In this document: in pieces, positions 35,906-43,729 of the stretch
Position numbering within the stretch: the stretch's first letter is position 1
How the letters are laid out: each line of letters begins with the position of its first letter
Source of the DNA: Alteromonas macleodii
GTDB taxonomy: Bacteria > Pseudomonadota > Gammaproteobacteria > Enterobacterales > Alteromonadaceae
Assembly: GCF_903772925.1 (NCBI RefSeq)
Contig: NZ_LR812090.1
Location: forward strand, 1,942,333-2,006,332
DNA: 64,000 nucleotides
Reading direction: 5' to 3'
Notes under the pieces: generated by a model
Told to the model about the DNA's origin: nothing
What the model saw: the letters and a program-made list of their open reading frames with translations, nothing else
The model's database searches: none
Program-made: the position numbers and the translations under genes

Positions 35906-36291
35906 TTTTTCCTGGATGACTTTCTTTTGCGCTTTTTTACAACGCTTACTCCATAATCAGTTTCAAGAACATTCACGACGGCTTCAAAGAAATCAGCTTT
36001 CATTTTCGTATCAGCAAGCTCTTTCTCCAGAGCTTTAATACGCTGTTCTGGAGTGAGCTCTATTTTGGACTTATCCACGCAGTTACCTCGTTTAAGAAGC
36101 TTAGGTGTACCATCCGTCCAATTTAGACGACCATGCTTACGAAGCCAAACTAAAACCGTTGAACACCCCTGAATTCCGTAGTGGTCTTGTGCTTGTTTAT
36201 ATGTGAATTCGCCTTTTTCAACTTGGTCTACAACGGCCAGTTTAAAAGCGAGGGAATAATCGCGTTGCGTTCTTTTGCTATTTGATTTCAT
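35902..36291 (-). CDS. IS3-family transposase OrfA
   Basis: This helix-turn-helix protein gives DNA-end binding. The frame is open from 36324, but ATG 36291 (MKSNSKRTQRDYS) has GAGAG just upstream and is the likely start, giving about 129 residues. It has an HTH_Tnp_1 type fold (YSLAFKLAVVDQVEKGEFT, then AQDHYGIQGCSTVLVWL) and a C-terminal leucine-zipper-like helix (LTPEQRIKALEKELADTKM). Near its end the A6G run at 35932-35938 (minus strand) allows the -1 shift that joins orfB in frame. Confidence 0.9.
   Translation of the reverse strand: MKSNSKRTQRDYSLAFKLAVVDQVEKGEFTYKQAQDHYGIQGCSTVLVWLRKHGRLNWTDGTPKLLKRGNCVDKSKIELTPEQRIKALEKELADTKMKADFFEAVVNVLETDYGVSVVKKRKRKSSRKK
35932..35938 (-). promoter_or_regulatory. 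Programmed -1 frameshift site in the IS
   Basis: On the minus strand A AAA AAG lies in orfA 11 codons before its stop. Shifting back one base reads KKAQKKVIQEKV straight into orfB. Confidence 0.7.
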
Positions 36292-36354
36292 TACACTCTC
36301 CAAATTAAGTTTGAAAAGTGTCAACGTTATTTAGGATGGGTCATAGGTTTCAAG

Positions 36355-36381
36355 AAAAGCGCCCATTGGGCGCTTTTTTTT
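36355..36381 (+). terminator. Original rpsO terminator, now beyond the IS
   Basis: AAAAGCGCCC and GGGCGCTTTT (GCGCCC 36359-36364, GGGCGC 36368-36373) plus a T-run. Removing the IS and one TAG would place it about 13 bases after the rpsO stop. Confidence 0.88.
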
Positions 36382-36436
36382 TCATCCGTTTTTTACTTAA
36401 GAGATACTCTCCTTCGAACTAGGCTAATCTGCAATT

Positions 36437-38800
36437 TCAACTTTCCTTTGAATGTTGCTTCTTATCTTCATACATCCTTTCATCGGCAATATGAATAAGT
36501 TCTTCTAACGTCTTTCCCTCCGATGGATAACTTGCATGCCCAATACTTACCCCTATGTTGAATGTCCCTTGAGTGGTAGTGATAGGCTGAGTCAGTGTTT
36601 TAAATAGCCGCATCGTTATCCGCTGTATGTCGTATTCTTTACTAAGTTCAGTGACGACGACAATAAACTCATCACCACCGACACGCGCAGCAATGTCGTA
36701 TGAGCGGCATAAAGCTTTTAGTCTTCGTGCAAGCTCTACAAGTACCTCATCACCAAGGGCATGACCATATTCATCGTTGATTGGTTTGAAACGGTTTAGA
36801 TCGAGATAAAATAGGGTACAAAATTTTGCGTTCCTTTCTAGCCTGGGAAGTTCATTGCGCATATAAGTAGATAGCGCCAATCTATTGGCAAGCCCCGTTA
36901 AGGTGTCGCTATTAGCAAGCTTTTTAATTTTTTGCTCGGCTTCTATTTGCTCAGTAATATCAACGTTAATACCGAACATCTTACTACCTTCAACGCGGCC
37001 GTATGCTTTGACGTGACGATACTGCTCATTTAAGGTTTTAATTCTATACGTTGCTTCGAAGGAGGATTTTTCTAATACCGCCTTCTCAATTTTTTTCTTT
37101 ACGCCATCGATATCACTAGTATGGACGGTGTTTTCCCAATCACTAAAAAGGCCACTAAAACGATTTTGGGATATATTGTAAATTTTGTGCATCCACTCGT
37201 CCCAAATAAGAAGGTTAGCTCGGATGTCCCATTCCCATACTCCAATACGAGCAGCGTCCGCAGCCATAGACATTCTGCGATTAAGCGTCTTAAGTTCGTA
37301 CTGGGTTTCACGCCATTTAGTTACATCTTCAGAAAGGGATAAAATAAACTGTGCGTCACCGCAACTATCACCTATGACTATTTTTTTTGTGTGCAAGTAG
37401 TGCACTTTGCCGCCAATATTAAGTCTGTATTCATGCGCGTTTTGCTTCTTGGAACTTAACAGTAATTGCTTATCATCACTAACAAACGCCTTAGCTTCTT
37501 TTTCTTCAAATATATCAAAATCAGACAGCCCAATTAACGATGCTTTATCAATTCCCAATAGCTCACTTCCCGCATCGTTAACATGCGTAATAGAAAGCGT
37601 CTTAGCGTTTTTTACTAGCAGCATATTGGGCAGAGCGTCAAACACGGTTTGCGCAAAGACTTCTTGGTTTTTTACATCCGATAGGTCTTTAATCGTACAC
37701 ATATAAGCGACATGGTTTCCCGGCAACTGTTTAACTTTCAGAGAAAGAGGAAACACTTTGCCATTTTTTCTTATGCCGTCCAACGTAAATGGGGCGCTAT
37801 GCGCAACGCTGTTATTTGCCCCTTTCTTTAAACTAACAATTAGTGATTCAGTGGTATGTTCAGAAGGACTAATAAGTTCTCTTATATGCACCGACTGCGT
37901 GGTAAGGGTTAAGTCACTCAAGCCGAACATGTTTAACGCCACAGGATTTGCAAACTCGACCAAGCCCGAATTATCGAAGGTGATAACGCCATCTTGTACG
38001 GTGTTTAATACGGCGTTGTATCGCTCGAGTAATAAAGTTCGTGTGCGAAGTTCAATAAATACCAAGATAGCAAATGCGAATAACATGACCATTAGCATGA
38101 CTAGATAAACTAGATTCTTGGTTTCAGGCTCTTGCAGTATTTTAGTCTCTGGAAGGGCGTAGACGTGCATAGACAGCATTCCGGTATAGTGCATGCCGGA
38201 AATAGCGGACCCCATGATGATTGCTGGTACTATTTGCTTTGTAATGCGAAGCTGCGCTGTAGTCACATATTCATGGGTTTTTAATGCAATGCCGGCCAAT
38301 CCCACAGCAACCACAATCGAAAGGGAGAAATACCAGCCATCGTAAGCCATTGCGGCGTCCATCTGCATCGCCATCATGCCGATGTAGTGCATACTGCCTA
38401 TGCCGACCCCCATATAAATACTGCGAAGCCATAGCGCGTTTGCCTTGTAAGGCAACTTACCCATAACAACAATGCTTGCGAGGATCGCAGGGAATACGGA
38501 TAGCAGAGTAATAAAAGGGTCGTAAGAGACCACAAGCGGAAGTTGATAAGCAAGCATGCCAACAAAGTGCATGGACCAAATTCCAAAGCCCAAAAAGCAT
38601 GCAGATGCCAGCGACCAATAAGTCCGCTCGTTTTGCATCTCCGTTTGCGCCATCTTAGCGGCAAGCACGAAAGAAATTAGTGATGCTGATATGGCAATAA
38701 GAACGGAAACCAGTACGAAAAATACATCGTAGGTAGCTAGAATTTCAGTATTAGGCGGAAAATCTGCTACTGAAAAAAAATGATAATGTCCGTGTTTCAA
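36437..38800 (-). CDS. MHYT-PAS-GGDEF membrane diguanylate cyclase
   Basis: This 787-residue protein has an N-terminal seven-helix MHYT domain (WSMHFVGMLAYQ, GSMHYIGMMAMQ and SGMHYTGMLSMH). About three PAS/PAC regions follow (residues 265-385, 385-505 and 515-635). The GGDEF domain has an intact GGDEF motif at 708-712 and a product-inhibition I-site R699-S-Y-D702 five residues before it, so it should make c-di-GMP under feedback control. There is no EAL domain. Its MHYT domain is similar to that of the hybrid kinase 10 kb upstream, so both may read the same cue. It is a single-gene unit. Confidence 0.92.
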   Translation of the reverse strand: MKHGHYHFFSVADFPPNTEILATYDVFFVLVSVLIAISASLISFVLAAKMAQTEMQNERTYWSLASACFLGFGIWSMHFVGMLAYQLPLVVSYDPFITLLSVFPAILASIVVMGKLPYKANALWLRSIYMGVGIGSMHYIGMMAMQMDAAMAYDGWYFSLSIVVAVGLAGIALKTHEYVTTAQLRITKQIVPAIIMGSAISGMHYTGMLSMHVYALPETKILQEPETKNLVYLVMLMVMLFAFAILVFIELRTRTLLLERYNAVLNTVQDGVITFDNSGLVEFANPVALNMFGLSDLTLTTQSVHIRELISPSEHTTESLIVSLKKGANNSVAHSAPFTLDGIRKNGKVFPLSLKVKQLPGNHVAYMCTIKDLSDVKNQEVFAQTVFDALPNMLLVKNAKTLSITHVNDAGSELLGIDKASLIGLSDFDIFEEKEAKAFVSDDKQLLLSSKKQNAHEYRLNIGGKVHYLHTKKIVIGDSCGDAQFILSLSEDVTKWRETQYELKTLNRRMSMAADAARIGVWEWDIRANLLIWDEWMHKIYNISQNRFSGLFSDWENTVHTSDIDGVKKKIEKAVLEKSSFEATYRIKTLNEQYRHVKAYGRVEGSKMFGINVDITEQIEAEQKIKKLANSDTLTGLANRLALSTYMRNELPRLERNAKFCTLFYLDLNRFKPINDEYGHALGDEVLVELARRLKALCRSYDIAARVGGDEFIVVVTELSKEYDIQRITMRLFKTLTQPITTTQGTFNIGVSIGHASYPSEGKTLEELIHIADERMYEDKKQHSKES

Positions 38801-38849
38801 GGCGTAATAAAGCTAAATTAGATACTAGTATTAAATGTAGTAGTTCCAC

Positions 38850-39608
38850 CTATTTACGCAACTCTACTTTCTCTGCTGTCTTGGTTGATGAACGAACGGC
38901 GTTTTGCATCGTCTTTAATTCTTGAGCTGTTAAGTTTCGCCATTGACCTGGTTTTAGTGACCCGAGTTCTAAATGCATAATACGTGTGCGTTTAAGTTTA
39001 GTCACCTCATAGCCTAAGAATTCACACATTCTACGTATTTGGCGATTAAGCCCCTGGGTAAGAATAATAGTAAACTTGTTTTTGCCGGTCGGTTTAACAA
39101 CACATGGCTTTGTCACTGTACCTAAGATGGGCACGCCGCGCGCCATACGCTTCACAAACCGTTCACTAATAGGCTGGTTAACCGTTACTTCATACTCTTT
39201 GTCGTGCGCATTTTCAGCGCGCAATATTTTATTTACGATATCACCATCGCTGGTGAGTATGATGAGCCCTTCAGAAGGCTTATCAAGCCTACCTACGGGA
39301 AATATACGTGCTTTATGACTGATAGCGTCAATAATATTGCCTTTAACATGGCGCTCGGTAGTACAGGTTATGCCTATAGGTTTGTTGTATACAATATAGA
39401 CCCTATCTGATTTGTCCTTCGCTACCGCACCTACCACCTTGCCATCAACTTTAACAATATCGCCGGCACCAATTTTAGTGCCAAGTTCTGGTGGTTTGTT
39501 ATTTACCGTTACGCGCTTTTGCTCAATGAGTTTATCCGCTTCTCGGCGTGAACATAGGCCTGTGTCACTAATATATTTATTTAAACGTTTAGGCGCTTGG
39601 TCACTCAT
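38850..39608 (-). CDS. rluF: 23S rRNA pseudouridine synthase RluF
   Basis: This is a 252-residue RsuA/RluB-family pseudouridine synthase. The N-terminal S4 domain (RLNKYISDTGLCSRREADKL) is followed by the catalytic Asp in FPVGRLDKPSEGLI and the RluF-like run ILRAENAHDKEYEVTV, then QGLNRQIRRMCEFLGYEV. The closest family by memory is RluF (U2604 of 23S rRNA). The C-terminal tail is much shorter than in E. coli RluF. The start ATG 39608 begins MSDQAPKRLNK. Confidence 0.9.
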   Translation of the reverse strand: MSDQAPKRLNKYISDTGLCSRREADKLIEQKRVTVNNKPPELGTKIGAGDIVKVDGKVVGAVAKDKSDRVYIVYNKPIGITCTTERHVKGNIIDAISHKARIFPVGRLDKPSEGLIILTSDGDIVNKILRAENAHDKEYEVTVNQPISERFVKRMARGVPILGTVTKPCVVKPTGKNKFTIILTQGLNRQIRRMCEFLGYEVTKLKRTRIMHLELGSLKPGQWRNLTAQELKTMQNAVRSSTKTAEKVELRK

Positions 39609-39765
39609 TGCGCAGTATGTCCTATCTTATTTCGTCGAAGGCGGTAATGGTATCACGACAAAAAAGAAAGGGGCGATTAACCCCTTTCTTTTTTCTGTAT
39701 TTATCTGGCGTAGCCCTATATTGCTGTTCGTTTTGAAAACAACAAGCCAGCCGGTGGTAGATAAT

Positions 39766-40572
39766 TTAACTGCCAGCAGGTGAGGGAGGTGAACCCGCAC
39801 CACCACTCGCACTGCCACTTGATACTACTTTTGTGGCGATGTCGCGGATCTCGTTTTCTAAACTGGTAATGCGTCCAGATAACGTTGTGTTGCGCTGCTC
39901 CAATACTGATAGTTTATCGGTAAGATTACGCACACGTTGCTGGGCGCTTTGTTTATCGCTTGTGGCTTGTTCTAGTTGAACATTTACAGCAAGTAGTTCA
40001 TCGGCTAGTGATGCCAATTGATTTTTAACAGAACCAATTGCAGCAGCTTGGCTTTTTACGTCGTCAGAAACGGCGCTGACATTTTTATTCAATGCAGTTT
40101 GAACATTGCCAACACGATCACCAAGGTCAGCGATTTCTTTTTGATTACGACGCCATGCCGAAGCCCAAAGTTTGTCCATTTGCTCCCAAAGTTCATTGGT
40201 TTTATTAGACAACTCAGTAACTTTGACTTGTAAAGCAACCGTAGATTCACCAATTTCCTCGCCTGTCGCAGAAAGCTTGCTTTCTAGCTGCATAATGCGC
40301 TTTTCAGCTTGCTCAGCCACAGCCTTTTGTTGCTCAAGCATAGTGTACAAGTAGTAACAACCACCACACGCCGCTAAGGCGATCAAGGCAACTAAAACAA
40401 CCCAGACTCCGTTTCCGCTACCACTATTTGAAGGCTGACGGTTGGCTGAAGGGGAAGGTGAAGGCGTGGTCGCCTTTGTTGGGGCCGCTTGCCTCTTAGT
40501 CTGATAATCTCGACGGTCTTCTTCATCCAATCTAATGGTTGGAAACTCATCGTTTTTCGAATTATTTGCCAT
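39766..40572 (-). CDS. Single-pass membrane protein with long coiled coil, unknown function
   Basis: This 268-residue protein is of a family I do not recognise. Residues 1-53 are hydrophilic and Pro/Ser-rich (cytoplasmic). Residues about 55-78 form one membrane segment (VWVVLVALIALAACGGCYYLY), and residues about 80-250 are heptad-rich coiled coil (MLEQQKAVAEQAEKRIMQLE, then VRNLTDKLSVLEQRNTTLSG). The C-terminus is Gly/Ser/Pro-rich (SGSASGGAGSPPSPAGS). The overall plan resembles envelope or division scaffolds, but no motif fixes a role. It is followed by rluF on the same strand with a 157-base gap. Confidence 0.8.
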   Translation of the reverse strand: MANNSKNDEFPTIRLDEEDRRDYQTKRQAAPTKATTPSPSPSANRQPSNSGSGNGVWVVLVALIALAACGGCYYLYTMLEQQKAVAEQAEKRIMQLESKLSATGEEIGESTVALQVKVTELSNKTNELWEQMDKLWASAWRRNQKEIADLGDRVGNVQTALNKNVSAVSDDVKSQAAAIGSVKNQLASLADELLAVNVQLEQATSDKQSAQQRVRNLTDKLSVLEQRNTTLSGRITSLENEIRDIATKVVSSGSASGGAGSPPSPAGS

Positions 40573-40778
40573 AGTAAATTAATAATCTCTTTATGTAGCG
40601 CTCTCTATCTGACGTTAAAACGTTTTATCTAAACGAGAGCCCATTATTCTTTGCGCGCAGTTTCATGTTATCGCTAAATCGAAGGAAATTCTATGGCTTA
40701 TGTAGAATGCTAACTTTCCATAAGCCAAAGAAGCTGGAATTTGTATAACGCCAGCATTTTTCAATGGCATAAACCTGA

Positions 40779-42335
40779 TTAGTTTTTATCGCCAATCCAT
40801 TCGACGCGATAAAGGTCGCGGCGTCGGTCCAGGTAATTTCGCACCGAGCCCTCATTTTGCAGCTTAGTGAGTTTGTCGAGGTCTAAATCAACGATAAGCG
40901 TCATCTCTGTATTTGGTGTCGTTTCAGACACAATAGCATCGTGAGGAAACGCGAAATCACTGGGTGAAAACACCGCGGTTTGACCATACTGAATATCCAC
41001 GTTATCAACCTTAGGCAGATTACCGACGCTACCAGCAATAGCTACATAACATTCATTTTCGATAGCCCTTGCTTGTGCACAGCGGCGAACGCGTAAATAA
41101 CCATTTTTCGTGTCTGTCCAAAACGGCACAAATAAAATCTGCATCTCTTGGTCGGAAAGAATGCGCGCCAGTTCTGGAAATTCCACGTCGTAACAAATTA
41201 GCACGCCGATTTTCCCGAAATCGGTATCAAAAGTCTTAAGACTATTTCCGCCCTTCATAATCCAGTCCTCTTTCTCGTGAGGTGTTGGATGAAGTTTATA
41301 TTGGCTTTCAATCGTTCCGTCTCGCTTGCATATGTAGCTTACGTTATACAGCTGTTCCTCTTCTACGACAGGCATTGAACCCGCGATAATTGTAATATTG
41401 TACGAAACAGCTAAATGAGATACGGCAGTTAAAATTTCATCGGTATAAGTGGCCAAATGCCAAATAGCGTCAATTGATGAATCCGATGGGCTAAGACCCA
41501 TAAGCGGCGCATTGAAAAATTCTGGGAATAAGGCCACATCGCATGAGTAGTCAGATAGCGCGTCAACGAAGTACTCAACTTGCTGAAGCAGTTCTTCTAC
41601 ATTGTTGAAATAGCGCATTTGCCACTGAATGCATCCTATGCGCGCACTCGATTTTCTGCTGGCGATTAACGAAGGCGTGCCCGGTTCGTAGTAAATGTTA
41701 TGCCATTGAAGTAATGTGGCATAACCCTTTGATGCTTCATCTTCTGGGAGGTATGCGGTCATTACTTGCTTTACTTCAAAGCCGTTTGATAGTTGAAACG
41801 TTAAAATCGGGTCGTAAATATCCTTTAGTTTTACTTGCTCGATGTACTCATAAGGCGACAATTCATTCGCATAGTTTCTATAATTGGGTATGCGACCCCC
41901 AGCCATAATTGATTTTAAATTTAAGTTTCTACACAACTCTTTTCGCGCTTCGTATAACCGTCTACCTAAACGAAGACCGCGATACTCTGGGCAAACAATA
42001 ACTTCTACGCCGTAAAGCACATCACCATTTGGATCGTGAGTCGTAAGATAGGCATCGCCGGTTATTTCATCGTAACTATGCTTATCACCAAACTGGTCGT
42101 AATCAACAATGACTGAAATGGCGAAGGCAACCACTTTGCCTTTATCTTCAATACATATTTGTCCTTCAGGAAACGTGGTGACTTGTGCTTTGTAGTTAGA
42201 GTAAGGCCAGGCGCCGCCAACGTTTGCGTATACCTTGTCCATCAAACCTTTTACATCGTTATAGTCGTCCAGTCTTAAGTTTCTTAAGTCTAGATGGTGT
42301 TCCGTTTCTTCTATTTGTGTCTGGTCTTGACTCAT
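40779..42335 (-). CDS. GNAT acetyltransferase fused to a nitrilase-family amidohydrolase
   Basis: This 518-residue two-domain enzyme has an N-terminal GNAT fold (about 15-210) with acetyl-CoA-loop sequence CPEYRGLRLGRRLYEARKEL. The C-terminal carbon-nitrogen hydrolase (about 230-500) shows the Glu-Lys-Cys triad in ALFPEFFNAP, YKLHPTPHEKED and IGVLICYDVEFPEL. The family occurs widely as an intact fusion, but its substrate is not known to me. The fusion suggests the two halves act on one amine/amide metabolite in sequence. It is monocistronic with ATG at 42335. Confidence 0.9.
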   Translation of the reverse strand: MSQDQTQIEETEHHLDLRNLRLDDYNDVKGLMDKVYANVGGAWPYSNYKAQVTTFPEGQICIEDKGKVVAFAISVIVDYDQFGDKHSYDEITGDAYLTTHDPNGDVLYGVEVIVCPEYRGLRLGRRLYEARKELCRNLNLKSIMAGGRIPNYRNYANELSPYEYIEQVKLKDIYDPILTFQLSNGFEVKQVMTAYLPEDEASKGYATLLQWHNIYYEPGTPSLIASRKSSARIGCIQWQMRYFNNVEELLQQVEYFVDALSDYSCDVALFPEFFNAPLMGLSPSDSSIDAIWHLATYTDEILTAVSHLAVSYNITIIAGSMPVVEEEQLYNVSYICKRDGTIESQYKLHPTPHEKEDWIMKGGNSLKTFDTDFGKIGVLICYDVEFPELARILSDQEMQILFVPFWTDTKNGYLRVRRCAQARAIENECYVAIAGSVGNLPKVDNVDIQYGQTAVFSPSDFAFPHDAIVSETTPNTEMTLIVDLDLDKLTKLQNEGSVRNYLDRRRDLYRVEWIGDKN

Positions 42336-42841
42336 GGGTTACTCTTTTTGCTAATGCTTTTGATAAATACTTCTGATACGTACAGTGTTTATGTTTCTAC
42401 TTAAACGCCTTGTAATGGTTTTTTCAACTGTTAAATGTAGTCCTCGTGTTCTTACCGTAAAGGCGAAGAGAACAAGTAAAAAGGGGCTTGGTTTCAAGCA
42501 ACACCATTAAAAATACATACCTTGGCTTACTAATTAATCTTATTTGTTAAAATTTCTCTTTAGTGATTGTTTTAGTTTCTGTCTAGCGGAGCTTGCTCAC
42601 GCACTGATTAAAGACTAATTAAAGAATAGTTCGCAAGAAACTAGCAAGAAACGTGCGAATTCTTTAGCCGTCAAAGCGATAAATAATTTTTCTTTTAACG
42701 ATAAAAAAATAGCGCGAAAAATGTGTGGTCATGCAATTGCCACAAAGCTCAACGCCGCGTATAAGTTCGCTACTTTTTTTGCGTCCACAGCTTTCTAATA
42801 ACTACACAATTAGTTAACTACCTATAGGTAAAAATAGTTTG
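42336..42841. other. Divergent intergenic region, GNAT-nitrilase / 2OG oxygenase
   Basis: These 506 AT-rich bases hold both promoters. An imperfect inverted repeat lies at 42621-42635 and 42654-42665 (arms AAAGAAT...TCGCA and TGCGAATTCTTT, with a 3-base bulge), overlapping a direct repeat of GCAAGAAAC. No gene was found. Confidence 0.45.
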
Positions 42842-43513
42842 ATGAATAGAGAACAACTTGCGTCGTATCAGCCTCTACATGTTTTCGATGAAGCCATATT
42901 TGAAAACATCGTAGATGACTTAGTCACTTCAGGCTTTTCTATTCAGGAGAATGGTTTACCCGATTTCATTACACAAGCACTGTTAACCTGTCAGCGTTCA
43001 ATCTCCGAAGCTGAATATAAAAAAGCGGGTATTGGTCGCGCAGAGAATTATCAGAAAGCTGAAAAAGTGAGAGGGGACGAGATTTGCTGGATTACCGGTT
43101 CATCTGAGGAAGGCGCCCTGTGGTTGTCTTGGTGTGAAGCCATGAAGCAGTATATAAACCGTTCGCTTTTTATGGGGCTCTTTTCTTTTGAGAGTCATTT
43201 TGCTTGCTATGAACCAGGTAAATTTTACAAGCGCCATGTAGATGCGTTTAAAGGTCAGGGCAACAGGGTACTATCGCTTGTTGCCTATCTCAACGATAGC
43301 TGGGAAGAGGCAGATGGCGGAGAATTAGTGCTGTATTTTGATGAAAATGATCAAATAGGAACAAAAGTCTTACCGGCAAAAGGAACATTTGTAGTATTTC
43401 TTAGCGAAGCTTTTCCCCACGAAGTTTTGCCTTCGGTAAGAACGCGCCATTCTGTTGCAGGATGGTTTAGAGTAAACGGTACTGTTAATGACAGTATCGA
43501 CCCTCCGCGCTAG
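42842..43513 (+). CDS. 2-oxoglutarate/Fe(II)-dependent dioxygenase (prolyl-4-hydroxylase-like)
   Basis: This 223-residue oxygenase has the iron-binding triad H132-x-D134 (in FYKRHVDAF) and H193 (in EAFPHEVLP), followed by R-x-S in RTRHSVAGWF for 2-oxoglutarate. The double-stranded beta-helix core is at about residues 120-215 and contains GNRVLSLVAYLN and ADGGELVLYF, as in P4Hc/EGL-9-type enzymes. Bacterial homologues hydroxylate ribosomal or elongation-factor prolines or small molecules; the target here is unknown. ATG 42842 is chosen; a TTG immediately before it is less likely. It is monocistronic. Confidence 0.88.
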   Translation: MNREQLASYQPLHVFDEAIFENIVDDLVTSGFSIQENGLPDFITQALLTCQRSISEAEYKKAGIGRAENYQKAEKVRGDEICWITGSSEEGALWLSWCEAMKQYINRSLFMGLFSFESHFACYEPGKFYKRHVDAFKGQGNRVLSLVAYLNDSWEEADGGELVLYFDENDQIGTKVLPAKGTFVVFLSEAFPHEVLPSVRTRHSVAGWFRVNGTVNDSIDPPR

Positions 43514-43729
43514 TATCCAAAAACTCATACTTATGTATAATATGAATTTGCTATATATCTGTTGTGATAAAACCGTACTTGAAATTCGAGTAGTCCGTGA
43601 AGCTTAGTGGTAAGTAAACAGGCTTTGTATTTGATGGTTACCTCACAACGATAGCATAGTGTTGTCCACAATAGGCCGTCTTGACGCTATTGTGTCGCTT
43701 AGGGAAAAGATGTAAGAAGTGATTGGTTA

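Larger units (their letters stand above)
35052..36343 (-). mobile_element. IS3-family insertion sequence (1292 bp)
   Basis: Both ends start with TGAC and carry imperfect inverted repeats sharing TCCT and GTTGACACTT: left end 35052-35079, right end 36316-36343 on the opposite strand. A TAG duplication flanks it. It holds overlapping orfA and orfB with a -1 slippery run, the standard IS3 design. Both reading frames are intact, so the element may still be active. The insertion separates rpsO from the intrinsic terminator now at 36355-36381. Confidence 0.93.
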
